Shown here: positions 17,800 through 26,872 of the stretch, piece after piece
How positions within the stretch are numbered: the first letter of the stretch is position 1
How the letters are laid out: every line of letters begins with the position of its first letter
Assembly (NCBI RefSeq): GCF_036670025.1
Contig: NZ_CP137640.1
Span: forward strand, 282,001 to 346,000
Source: Bacillus_BD oryzisoli
Lineage (GTDB): Bacteria; Bacillota; Bacilli; Bacillales; Cytobacillaceae
Direction: 5' to 3'
Length of the DNA stretch: 64,000 bases
Program-made: the position numbers and the translations under genes
The notes under the pieces: generated by a model
What the model saw: only the letters and a program-made list of their open reading frames with translations
What the model was told of the DNA's origin: nothing
Databases searched by the model: none

Positions 17800-18990
17800 A
17801 TGTTGCCATTTAGTTTAAAAGAGTATAAAAAACGATTGGATCAAACAAAGAAAAGTATGCTGGAAAGAGGAATTGAAGTTTTAATTGTGACGAACCCAGC
17901 AAATATGAATTATCTTTCTGGATATAATAGCTGGTCATTCTATGTTGATCAAATGCTAATTGTTATAGTCGATGAGGATCAACCGATATGGATAGGCAGA
18001 AAAATGGATGCGAATGCAGCAAAGGCCACTACATGGCTTTATCATGAAAATATAATCCCTTATCCAGAAGACTATGTCCATTCTAAAACAAAGCACCCTA
18101 GTGAATTTGCTGCTCAAATATTAACCCAAATTGGCCAATCAAAAAGCCGAATTGGACTTGAAATGGATTCTTATTATTTTTCAGCACAATCCTATGAATG
18201 TTTAAAGAGAAATCTTCCAAATGCGATATTCTCTGATGCTAGTTTGCTAGTCAACTATGTCCGTATTATTAAATCAGATCAGGAGATTGAATTCATTAAG
18301 AGAGCAGCAAAAATTGTAGAAATCGGCATGCAAACGGCTGTGAATTCGATCCAAGAAGGCGTTAGAGAGTGTGATGCAGTTGCCAATATTTATGGAGACT
18401 TAATCCGTGGGACGAAAGAATTTGGGGGTGATTACCCTGCAATCGTACCAATGCTGCCTGCTGGAGAAAATACATCTACCCCACATATCACTTGGACAGA
18501 TAAAAAATATACAAATAATCAAATGGTTATCATTGAAATCGCAGGATGCTACCAGCGCTACCATTCACCACTAGCACGTACCGTTTCACTTGGAAAGCCA
18601 AGTCAAGAAGCATTGGATGTATCCAAAATTGTAGTGGAGGGATTAAACGCAGCGCTTGAAGTAGTCAAACCAGGTGCTACTTGTGAAGAGCTTGAAATCG
18701 CCTGGTCAAAAGTTATTTCCAAGCATGGAATTGTCAAAGATTCAAGAATTGGTTATTCAATGGGATTAAATTATCCGCCTGATTGGGGCGAGCATACAGC
18801 GAGCATTCGCAGAGGAGATCACACCGTATTACAGCCGAATATGACGTTTCACTTAATACCAGGATTATGGTTTGATCATTATGGGATTGAGATAAGTGAA
18901 TCTTTCAGAGTGACAGAGACTGGCTGTGAAGTGCTCACGAATTTTCCAAGAGAGTTGTTTGTAAACGAAAATTATAATCTTAAAGTTTAA
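17800..18990 (+). CDS. doeA: M24-family hydrolase, ectoine hydrolase DoeA/EutD-like
   Basis: This 396-residue protein has a creatinase-type N-terminal domain (NPANMNYLSGYNSWSFYVDQ, PIWIGRKMDANAAKATTW) and a C-terminal M24 pita-bread domain (GEHTASIRRGD, FHLIPGLWFDHYGIEISESF). The N-terminal pattern with M-D-A-N-x-A is what I associate with DoeA, which opens the ectoine ring to N-acetyl-diaminobutyrate. The alternative is an Xaa-Pro dipeptidase. ATG 17800 is preferred: GAGGG lies 6 bases upstream, while ATG 17797 is only 3 bases away. It is first in a tight run with eutC-, doeB-, doeC- and doeD-like genes. Confidence 0.8.
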   Translation: MLPFSLKEYKKRLDQTKKSMLERGIEVLIVTNPANMNYLSGYNSWSFYVDQMLIVIVDEDQPIWIGRKMDANAAKATTWLYHENIIPYPEDYVHSKTKHPSEFAAQILTQIGQSKSRIGLEMDSYYFSAQSYECLKRNLPNAIFSDASLLVNYVRIIKSDQEIEFIKRAAKIVEIGMQTAVNSIQEGVRECDAVANIYGDLIRGTKEFGGDYPAIVPMLPAGENTSTPHITWTDKKYTNNQMVIIEIAGCYQRYHSPLARTVSLGKPSQEALDVSKIVVEGLNAALEVVKPGATCEELEIAWSKVISKHGIVKDSRIGYSMGLNYPPDWGEHTASIRRGDHTVLQPNMTFHLIPGLWFDHYGIEISESFRVTETGCEVLTNFPRELFVNENYNLKV

Positions 18991-19015
18991 TAGAGTTTAC
19001 AAGGAGTGAGCCATT

Positions 19016-20023
19016 TTGAAAATTTTTACAGAAAGAGACATTCGCTCTTTTATAAAGTTAAACAAAGAAGTGATTCACATTATTGAAGACGCCTTTAAGC
19101 AATTAGTGACAAATAAAGTGGTTATGCCTCCGATTATGCGTATTGATGTGAAAGAAAACAACGGAGAAGTAGATGTGAAGTCAGCGTATATTCCAAATAA
19201 AGAATTTTTCGCTTTAAAGGTCTCCTCTGGTTTTTTTCATAATTATAAATTGGGCCTGCCGAGTGCTAATGGATTCATGATGCTTATTAGTACGAAAACG
19301 GGCGAGCCTAAAGCCTTTTTACTAGACAATGGTTATTTAACAGAAATCAGAACGGCAGCAGCAGGAGCAATTGCAGCGAAATATCTAGCAAAAGAAGACG
19401 TGACTACTGTCGGAGTTATTGGTACGGGAGCACAGGCAAGATATCAAATGAGAGCGCTTAAACTTGTTCGCGATTACAAAGAAATACGAGTATACGGCCG
19501 ATCGGAACCTAATGTTCGGAAATTTAAAGAGGAGATGGAGGCTGCTTTGAATATCACAGTCATCCCAGCCTCCTCTCCTGAACAAGTTGTAAAGGGCAGT
19601 GAAATTGTCGTTACAACCACACCTGCGAAAAGTCCAATGATTAAATCAGAATGGCTTCATCCTGGCCTTCATATTACTGCGATGGGGTCGGATGCTGAAG
19701 ATAAACAAGAGCTGGAAGGAAATGTTATTGCAAACTCAGATAGATACGTGTGTGATTCCAAGGCACAGTGTATCCGGTTAGGTGAGCTCCATCATGTAGT
19801 TAGAGAAGGGAAAATGAATAAAGAGGATAATGTAACTGAGCTTGGCGAAATCATTGCTGGAAAATCTCCAGGAAGAATCAATGATCATGAAGTAACAGTC
19901 TGTGATTTAACAGGCACAGGTGTGCAGGATACTGCCATCGCTCTATATTCTTATCAGATGCTTGAAGCCTTCGAAACCATTGGTATGAAGGTTGATAACC
20001 ATAAACAATTGACAGTGATGTAG
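19016..20023 (+). CDS. eutC: ornithine cyclodeaminase/mu-crystallin family protein, EutC-like
   Basis: This 335-residue NAD(P)-dependent family member has the central GVIGTGAQARYQMRAL dinucleotide motif near residues 130-145, the substrate-side segment LTEIRTAAAGAIAAKYL, and C-terminal TDLTGTGVQDTAIA-like sequence. Relatives include ornithine cyclodeaminase, ketimine reductase and EutC. In this neighbourhood EutC is likeliest, working with EutB on 5-hydroxyectoine. The TTG start at 19016 has AAGGAG about 10 bases upstream. It lies 25 bases after the doeA-like gene. Confidence 0.75.
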   Translation: MKIFTERDIRSFIKLNKEVIHIIEDAFKQLVTNKVVMPPIMRIDVKENNGEVDVKSAYIPNKEFFALKVSSGFFHNYKLGLPSANGFMMLISTKTGEPKAFLLDNGYLTEIRTAAAGAIAAKYLAKEDVTTVGVIGTGAQARYQMRALKLVRDYKEIRVYGRSEPNVRKFKEEMEAALNITVIPASSPEQVVKGSEIVVTTTPAKSPMIKSEWLHPGLHITAMGSDAEDKQELEGNVIANSDRYVCDSKAQCIRLGELHHVVREGKMNKEDNVTELGEIIAGKSPGRINDHEVTVCDLTGTGVQDTAIALYSYQMLEAFETIGMKVDNHKQLTVM

Positions 20024-20052
20024 GATATTCAGTAAAGGAGGTAATTTCGTTC

Positions 20053-21249
20053 ATGATCGTAACGAATGACCTTATCAAAGAGGTAATGACAATCGAACAC
20101 CAGCTTGTAGGCTGGAGGAGACATCTTCATCAATACCCGGAATTAAGTTTTCAAGAATTTCAAACGGCTCAATTTGTTGCTGAAACATTGAAGGGGATAG
20201 AAGGTGTCTCCATTCAAACCAATATTGCTAACACAGGAATTGTAGCAACTATTTCATCAGGAGAAGGAAAAACAGTGGCGATTCGTGCTGACATGGATGC
20301 CTTGCCAATCACGGAAAAAAATGAACATGGCTTTCAATCACAAAATCCAGGTGTTATGCACGCTTGCGGTCATGACGCCCATACAACGATTTTACTTGGT
20401 GCAGCAAAAATTCTTGCAAAAAAAGCAAAAGAAGGATTATTTCAAGGAACAGTAAAGCTCATTTTCCAGCCTGCGGAAGAAGCGACAGATCATGAAGGTT
20501 TATCAGGGGCACCACGCATGATGCAGGAGGGGATATTGGAAAATGTAGAGTCCATCATTGCTCTTCATATGTGTCCATGGGAGCCTGTAGGAACCATACA
20601 GGTGAATGATGGCTATAGTATGGCAAACGTCGATGTTTTCTATGGGAAAATTAAAGCGACAGGCGGGCATGGGGGATATCCGCATTTAGGCACGGATCCC
20701 ATTTGGATGCTAGGATCCTTCTTGCAAGCATTTTATGGAATTATCTCTAGGAAAATATCTGCACTAGATACAGCCGTTGCGAGCATTGGTCAAGTCAAGA
20801 CGGGAACTGCCAGCAATATCATTCCTGAAGAAGTATCCATAACAGGTACATTAAGGACCTATTCACCTGAAGTCAGAGATCAGCTGGCGAAAGAGGTGGA
20901 GCAAGCATTTAAAGTGGTTGAGCCATTCGGAGGATCCTATACATTCGAAGTGGAACGAGGGGAGCCAGCTTTAAATAATGATCCAAAAGTAAATGAAATG
21001 ATAAAAAATGCTGCAACAGAATTATACCCAGCGATAAAAATCGTTCAAAAACCATTTGGACTTGGCGGAGAGGATTTTGGATATATGACAAGTCAGATTC
21101 CAGGAGCCATGTTCTTTCTTGGATGTGCACTTCCAGATAGAATTTCACGTGACTTGCATACGAATATTTTTGATATTGATGAAGGTTGTCTGCCAATGGG
21201 CGTATCCATTCTTACAGAATCTGCTCTTAAACTACTAAAGCAGGATTAA
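20053..21249 (+). CDS. M20-family amidohydrolase, possible N-acetyl-diaminobutyrate deacetylase
   Basis: This 398-residue M20D peptidase/amidohydrolase has the metal-site sequences HLHQYPELSFQEFQTA, MHACGHDAHTT (His and Asp/His ligands) and FQPAEE, plus a dimerisation domain with GGHGGYPHLGTDP and LGGEDFGYM near the end. The family removes acyl groups from amino acids (hippurate, N-acetyl-diaminopimelate, IAA conjugates). In a DoeA context the step needed is removal of acetyl from N-acetyl-L-2,4-diaminobutyrate. The Halomonas DoeB belongs to another family (aspartoacylase-like), so this would be a non-homologous replacement. AAAGGAGGT precedes the ATG. Confidence 0.8.
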   Translation: MIVTNDLIKEVMTIEHQLVGWRRHLHQYPELSFQEFQTAQFVAETLKGIEGVSIQTNIANTGIVATISSGEGKTVAIRADMDALPITEKNEHGFQSQNPGVMHACGHDAHTTILLGAAKILAKKAKEGLFQGTVKLIFQPAEEATDHEGLSGAPRMMQEGILENVESIIALHMCPWEPVGTIQVNDGYSMANVDVFYGKIKATGGHGGYPHLGTDPIWMLGSFLQAFYGIISRKISALDTAVASIGQVKTGTASNIIPEEVSITGTLRTYSPEVRDQLAKEVEQAFKVVEPFGGSYTFEVERGEPALNNDPKVNEMIKNAATELYPAIKIVQKPFGLGGEDFGYMTSQIPGAMFFLGCALPDRISRDLHTNIFDIDEGCLPMGVSILTESALKLLKQD

Positions 21250-21287
21250 TAATCCTTTTATAACTTCTCAGGAAGGTGTGATTGTTT

Positions 21288-22739
21288 ATGAAAACTGAAG
21301 TACTTGGTATGAAAATGTTCCTTGCGGGTGAATGGATCAGTAAAGAGGAAACGATTGCAGTATTAAACCCTCAAGACGATTCATTTATTACAAATGTTCC
21401 TGCAGCATCAGCAGAAGATATGCTATTTGCCATTGAACAAGCGAAAGAAGGGGCTCGAATTGCTGCTTCGATGCCAGTTCACCAAAGGATCAGCATCTTA
21501 AACAAGGCTGCCAATTATATAAATAAAAATAGCGAAAAATATGCTGAAACGATTGCATTGGAAGGCAGTAAAACCATTCGTCAAGCAAGAGCCGAAGTGA
21601 AACGCTGTATCCAAACATTGCAAATATCAGCTGAAGAAGCAAGGCGTATACATGGGGAAACGATTCCTTTCGATCAAAGAGAAGGCAGTGAGGATCGCCT
21701 TGGCTATTATTATCGTTTTCCAATTGGAATCATTGCCGCCATTACACCTTTTAATGACCCGCTCAACTTAGTTGCACATAAAGTCGGTCCTGCTATAGCC
21801 TCAGGAAATGCCATTATCGTTAAGCCAGCAACTGTTACGCCTCTAAGTGCTCTTCTGTTAGCGGAAGCCTTTGAAGCTGCAGGTTTGCCTCCTAAAGTGA
21901 TCTCCGTTATCACAGGGCATGGAGGGGAAATAGGCGATATATTAATTACGCATCCAGCCATTCGGATGGTTTCTTTTACAGGCGGACTCGAAACGGGAGA
22001 AAAAATTGCCCATAAAGCAGGTTTAAAAAAGATTAGTATGGAGCTTGGATCCAATTCTCCTGTCATCATTTTGAAGGACGCCGATCTCCCAGATGCTGTT
22101 GAAGCAACCGTTTCAGGAGCGTTCTATGCAGTGGGACAAAATTGTCTAGGAGTCCAGCGGGTATATATTGAACAGGATATTTACGATGAATTCTGCTCAA
22201 AGTTCATTGCTCAGGTAAGGCAATATCGAGTGGGCGATAAGATGCTAGAAACAACAGACATGGGTCCATTGATTAATGAAAAGGAAGCGATGAGGGTAGA
22301 AAAATGGGTGAATGAAGCCGTTGATAAAGGGGCAACTCTCCTAATTGGAGGCAAGCGTGAAGGTGCCTTTTATTCTCCGACCGTCTTAACAGATGTACCG
22401 GCAGATTGCACCATCGCACAACAGGAGATATTTGGCCCAGTTGTTTTACTATATCCTGTTGATGGTTTTTCATCCGCGATTGAAAAATCCAACGATGTGG
22501 ACTATGGATTGCAGGCTGGAATTTTTACAAGAGACATTGAAAAAGCATTTGAAGCCATCGAAAAAATGAATGTTGGCGGAATTATGATTAATGACAGTAG
22601 TGATTATCGGATTGACGGCATGCCATTTGGCGGTGTGAAGGGATCTGGACTGGGAAGAGAAGGTGTGAAGTTTGCTATCCAGGAGATGACAGAGCCAAAG
22701 GTCGTTTGTTTTAAGTTGAATTATAAAAAATCGGTGTAA
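21288..22739 (+). CDS. doeC: aldehyde dehydrogenase, possible aspartate-semialdehyde dehydrogenase (DoeC-like)
   Basis: This 483-residue NAD(P)-dependent ALDH has E252 (MELGSNSP) and the nucleophile C286 (GQNCLGVQ). The start is ATG 21288 with AGGAAGGTG upstream; an in-frame TTG at 21282 is less well placed. In ectoine breakdown DoeC oxidises L-aspartate-beta-semialdehyde to aspartate, and its position between a deacetylase and a class III transaminase fits this. On sequence alone it could be any ALDH of the lactaldehyde/succinate-semialdehyde group. Confidence 0.78.
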   Translation: MKTEVLGMKMFLAGEWISKEETIAVLNPQDDSFITNVPAASAEDMLFAIEQAKEGARIAASMPVHQRISILNKAANYINKNSEKYAETIALEGSKTIRQARAEVKRCIQTLQISAEEARRIHGETIPFDQREGSEDRLGYYYRFPIGIIAAITPFNDPLNLVAHKVGPAIASGNAIIVKPATVTPLSALLLAEAFEAAGLPPKVISVITGHGGEIGDILITHPAIRMVSFTGGLETGEKIAHKAGLKKISMELGSNSPVIILKDADLPDAVEATVSGAFYAVGQNCLGVQRVYIEQDIYDEFCSKFIAQVRQYRVGDKMLETTDMGPLINEKEAMRVEKWVNEAVDKGATLLIGGKREGAFYSPTVLTDVPADCTIAQQEIFGPVVLLYPVDGFSSAIEKSNDVDYGLQAGIFTRDIEKAFEAIEKMNVGGIMINDSSDYRIDGMPFGGVKGSGLGREGVKFAIQEMTEPKVVCFKLNYKKSV

Positions 22740-22856
22740 TTGTAATGCAGGGACACCTTTCACTAGGCTTAAAAACAGCCACAAAACAGGCAATCTAAAA
22801 GCTTAATAGATGAAAAAATACAATTAAAAAATTGATACCTGGAAGGGGAAATTACG

Positions 22857-24194
22857 ATGTTATTAAAAGTAGCTGAAAGCGGACAAAAAAAATACGAGGA
22901 ATTGGCTGAACTTGATAAGAAGCATTTCTTTCATCCATCCACTTCATTCAGACAACAAAAGACAGAAGGACCAGGATTTATTTTTACAGAAGGAAAAGGA
23001 ATCTATTTAAAAGATATAAGAGGAAGAGAAGTCATTGATAGTTTATCCTCTTTGTGGAATGTAAATATCGGCCATGGAAGAGAAGAACTGGCCATTGCAG
23101 CGATGGAGCAAATGAAAAAACTAGCTTACAGCTCAACATTCGCAACGAACAGCCATGAACCAGTTATTCGATTAGCGGCAAAAATTGCTGAAATGGCACC
23201 TGGGGATTTGAACTATACGTTCTTCACATGTGGCGGTTCAGAATCAAATGATACTGCATTTAAAACAGCACGTTACTACTGGAAGATGAAAGGCTATGAA
23301 AATAAAACAAAAATCATTTCTCGCGGCAAATCTTATCATGGTGTATCCATTGGTGCTTCACCTGCTACAGGATTGTTCCCATTCAGAGATTTCCCAGGAT
23401 TATCTCAAGACCACCTATATGTAGATTCATCCATTGAGGCACTGAAGGAAATGATTGAGCGTGAAGGTGCAGAAACCATTGCAGCCATCATTTCTGAACC
23501 GGTTCAAGGTTCTGGCGGCGTGAACTTACCACCATCACAAAACTTCTTTAAAGAACTTCGTGAGATCTGTGATCAAAACGATATCTTGTTCATTGCTGAT
23601 GAAGTAATCAATGGTTTCTACAGAACGGGTAAAAACTTTGGAATCGACAACTTTGATGTTGTACCTGATATGATGGCCATTGCGAAGGGTATTACTAGCG
23701 GTTATGCTCCGCTTGGAGGGGTAGTATTCACGGATAGACTTAAAGAAGAGTTAACGGAACTGACAGAAGGTAACTTCTACCACGGATATACGTACAGCGG
23801 TCATAATACGGCCTGCGCAGTAGCTCTTAAAAACTTAGAAATTATTGAACAGGAAAAATTAAATGAAAATGTAAATCAAATGGGTGCAGAATTGTTTAAA
23901 GGATTCAAATATTTAGAGCAAGCTCACGAAGAAATTGGAAATATTCGTCAGATTGGTTTGCTTGGTGCTATTGAAATTTTTAAAGATAGAGAAACAAAAA
24001 CAACATTCGAAGAATCGGTTGCACCTAAGGTAGTAGAGGAAGCCCTTAAACATGATATGATCGGCCGGGCAATTGTTTATGAGGGTCAAGATACCATTGC
24101 ATTTGCACCGCCATTCTGTATCACAAAGGATGAAGTAGAAAAAATCATTTCGATTATTGATACTTCCTTAATAGCAGTTAAAAAAACACTATAA
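22857..24194 (+). CDS. doeD: class III aminotransferase, possible diaminobutyrate transaminase (DoeD-like)
   Basis: This 445-residue omega-transaminase has the PLP lysine K277 (AIAKGITSGYAPLGG), the Asp of FIADEVINGFYRTG, and the substrate-side HGYTYSGHNTACA. It would move the 4-amino group of 2,4-diaminobutyrate to an acceptor to give aspartate semialdehyde, the substrate of the preceding ALDH. Class III transaminases also act on GABA, beta-alanine or polyamines, so the role rests on context. GGAAGGGG precedes the ATG; the gap to the ALDH gene is 117 bases. Confidence 0.8.
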   Translation: MLLKVAESGQKKYEELAELDKKHFFHPSTSFRQQKTEGPGFIFTEGKGIYLKDIRGREVIDSLSSLWNVNIGHGREELAIAAMEQMKKLAYSSTFATNSHEPVIRLAAKIAEMAPGDLNYTFFTCGGSESNDTAFKTARYYWKMKGYENKTKIISRGKSYHGVSIGASPATGLFPFRDFPGLSQDHLYVDSSIEALKEMIEREGAETIAAIISEPVQGSGGVNLPPSQNFFKELREICDQNDILFIADEVINGFYRTGKNFGIDNFDVVPDMMAIAKGITSGYAPLGGVVFTDRLKEELTELTEGNFYHGYTYSGHNTACAVALKNLEIIEQEKLNENVNQMGAELFKGFKYLEQAHEEIGNIRQIGLLGAIEIFKDRETKTTFEESVAPKVVEEALKHDMIGRAIVYEGQDTIAFAPPFCITKDEVEKIISIIDTSLIAVKKTL

Positions 24195-24463
24195 TAGATA
24201 AATAATTTAATGACCTTTATATGGGAATCTATCTCAAAAAGTCGTAATTATCAAAAAATAAATTCGATACTGCCTCTAACCAACTAAGGCAAGATAGATA
24301 ATTTGAAGTTTGTCCAAGTTCATTTGCAATGAAATCACTCTGCTAACGGTATGAAAAAATCGGTTTTCAGTTACCGATGGGATGTTCAAGTAAAGCCTTT
24401 TCCAATACCGATATATCACATGATGTAAAGGCAGGGTGATTGATCAATAAGGTGGGTAGCATT

Positions 24464-25900
24464 GTGGTAAATACGATTGAAAAACAAGAGGTACGAATTG
24501 AGAAGGACTTTTTAGGATCAAAGGAAGTTCCTAAGCAAGCATATTACGGGATACAAACACTACGTGCCATTGAAAACTTCCCAATAACAGGATATAAGGT
24601 TCATGAAGAACTTATTAAAGCTTTAGCTATAGTTAAAAAAGCTGCGGCACTTGCTAATATGGATGTGAAGCGTTTATATGAAGGGCTAGGAAATGCCATT
24701 GTCCAAGCTGCAGATGAGATTATTGAAGGAAAAAGAAATGATGAATTCCTTGTCGATCCGATCCAAGGTGGAGCCGGTACATCAATGAACATGAATATAA
24801 ATGAAATGATTGCTAACCGTGCGCTTGAGTTGCTTGGGCATGAAAAAGGGTCATATATGCATCTAAGTCCAAACAGTCATGTCAATATGTCCCAATCAAC
24901 CAATGATGTATTCCCAACTGCTATTCATATAGCAACGCTCCATTTATTAGAGAAATTATTAAAAACGATGAGCAGTATGCAAGCTTTGTTTCAGGAAAAA
25001 GCCCAAAAATTTGACCATATCATAAAAATGGGACGGACCCATTTACAAGATGCTGTTCCAATCAGACTTGGTCAAGAGTTTGAAGCCTATCGTCGTGTGT
25101 TAGAGCGTGACATAAAACGTATTAAGCAATCACGTGAACATTTATATCGGATAAATATCGGAGCAACAGCTGTAGGAACAGGATTAAATGCAGATCCTCG
25201 TTATATTGAAAAGGTTGTGAGTTACCTAGCACGTATAAGTCAGCTTCCATTACAAAGTTCTGATCACCTGGTTGATGCTACCCAAAATACTGATGCTTAT
25301 ACTGAAGTTTCTGCTAGCTTAAAAGTTTGTATGATTAATATGTCGAAGATAGCTAATGATATCCGATTAATGGCTTCTGGTCCTCGTGCAGGATTAGCTG
25401 AACTTATCTTACCGGCTCGTCAACCCGGCTCATCTATTATGCCTGGGAAGGTCAACCCAGTAATGCCTGAAATGATTAATCAAGTAGCCTTTCAAGTCAT
25501 AGGTAATGATCATACAATTTGTCTAGCTTCAGAAGCAGGTCAGCTTGAACTAAATGTTATGGAGCCTGTTCTCGTATTTAATTTGCTTCAGTCGATCAGC
25601 ATTATGAATAATGCATTCCATGTTTTTTCAGAGCATTGTTTAAGGAGCATTGAAGCAAATGAAGAACGTTTAAAAGAGTACGTAGAACAAAGTGTAGGGA
25701 TTATTACAGCCGTAAATCCACATATCGGATATGAAGTAGCGGCACGTATTGCTAGAGAAGCTATCTTAAATGGAAAACCAGTACGGGAGCTATGTTTGCA
25801 ATATGATGTATTAACGGAAGAGGAACTTGAATTAATTTTAAATCCATACGAGATGACAAAACCCGGAATTTCGGGTGCGGCTCTATTAGATACAGATTGA
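24464..25900 (+). CDS. aspA: aspartate ammonia-lyase
   Basis: This protein of about 478 residues belongs to the aspartase/fumarase superfamily. It has the signature GSSIMPGKVNPVMPE from residue 322, and the N-terminal pattern EKDFLGSKEVPKQAYYGIQTLRAIENFPITG that marks aspartases (FLG..VP..AYYGIQT). It converts aspartate to fumarate and ammonia. GTG 24464 with AAGGTGGG 8 bases upstream is the best start; an upstream TTG at 24440 is possible. Placed after the DoeC/DoeD-like genes, it would feed the pathway's end product into the TCA cycle. Confidence 0.9.
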   Translation: MVNTIEKQEVRIEKDFLGSKEVPKQAYYGIQTLRAIENFPITGYKVHEELIKALAIVKKAAALANMDVKRLYEGLGNAIVQAADEIIEGKRNDEFLVDPIQGGAGTSMNMNINEMIANRALELLGHEKGSYMHLSPNSHVNMSQSTNDVFPTAIHIATLHLLEKLLKTMSSMQALFQEKAQKFDHIIKMGRTHLQDAVPIRLGQEFEAYRRVLERDIKRIKQSREHLYRINIGATAVGTGLNADPRYIEKVVSYLARISQLPLQSSDHLVDATQNTDAYTEVSASLKVCMINMSKIANDIRLMASGPRAGLAELILPARQPGSSIMPGKVNPVMPEMINQVAFQVIGNDHTICLASEAGQLELNVMEPVLVFNLLQSISIMNNAFHVFSEHCLRSIEANEERLKEYVEQSVGIITAVNPHIGYEVAARIAREAILNGKPVRELCLQYDVLTEEELELILNPYEMTKPGISGAALLDTD

Positions 25901-25947
25901 ATAAACGATTTGGGCAAGGCTTTAAACTATAGATGGGGTTGGTGTGT

Positions 25948-26751
25948 ATGGTAACACAGGTACTACAGAAAATGCAGACAATTGTTCGTTATCAGAATCA
26001 TACCGGTAAAATATATTACGGAATGGTTGAGGATGATGAAATTTTACAATTGTCCAGTGATTTTTCTGAAATTGTAAACAATGAATTAACATTTGATGGT
26101 GTAAGACTTAAATCTAGTGATGTGAAAATTTTGGAGCCTGTATCGCCCTCAAAAGTGATTAATTTCGGCTGGACCTATGCTGAACATGCACAGGAGACTG
26201 GGGGAAAGGCTAATCTCAAGGAACCATTTCTGTTTTTAAAGCCGACATCTTCCTTGATCCCAAATGAGGGGGAGATCATTCTTCCTTCCAATGAATTAAC
26301 CAAACAGGTGGAAATGGAGGGGGAATTGGCACTCGTTATTGGGAAACGCGGAAAAAATATAAGTGAAGAAGAGGCAATGGATTATGTTCTTGGCTATACC
26401 ATTTTTAATGATGTAACTGCAAGAGATCTTACAAAAACGGATCCTCAGTTCACACGCGGCAAAGGTTTCGACACTTTTGGTCCATTGGGCCCGTGGATTG
26501 TAAAAGGTATCGATCCAACAAATTTACAAATCGTCACAACTTTAAATGGAAAAGTGGTTCAGAAAGGAAATACGAATCAGATGTCACTCTCCATTCCTTT
26601 TCTTATCAGTTGGATTTCACAAGTTATGACTTTGGAACCAGGTGATGTGTTGGCTACAGGTTCGCCTTCTGGCAGTTGTCCAATGAAGTCAGGCGACGTC
26701 GTATCTGTGGAAGTAGAGAATATCGGTAAGCTATCTAATTATGTAATCTAG
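25948..26751 (+). CDS. fumarylacetoacetate hydrolase (FAH) family protein
   Basis: This FAH-fold enzyme of about 267 residues has the typical core: VINFGWTYAEHAQE, FLKPTSSLI, the metal-ligand region EMEGELALVIGKRGKNI, then GYTIFNDVTARDL, KGFDTFGPLGPWI and GDVLATGSPSG. The family hydrolyses or decarboxylates acylpyruvates and related 2-keto acids in aromatic or amino acid breakdown. Starts at 25933 and 25948 are both possible. It sits between aspartase and alanine dehydrogenase; its substrate is unknown and it may serve the aromatic pathway downstream instead. Confidence 0.85.
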   Translation: MVTQVLQKMQTIVRYQNHTGKIYYGMVEDDEILQLSSDFSEIVNNELTFDGVRLKSSDVKILEPVSPSKVINFGWTYAEHAQETGGKANLKEPFLFLKPTSSLIPNEGEIILPSNELTKQVEMEGELALVIGKRGKNISEEEAMDYVLGYTIFNDVTARDLTKTDPQFTRGKGFDTFGPLGPWIVKGIDPTNLQIVTTLNGKVVQKGNTNQMSLSIPFLISWISQVMTLEPGDVLATGSPSGSCPMKSGDVVSVEVENIGKLSNYVI

Positions 26752-26872
26752 TATTATCATTTTTGGCTTACATCAAGATGAAGACTTGGCTGCGTCTCAC
26801 TTAAAGGAGTTTTGTTTTTTAACAGTGTATAAATCTAATATAAAAAATCGAATGGAAGAAGGAGTTTTTAAT

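Noticed and set aside
24464..25900. Calling the gene fumarase C
   Set aside because: The N-terminus EKDFLG..VP..AYYGIQT and MPGKVNPVMPE fit aspartases; class II fumarases read differently there.
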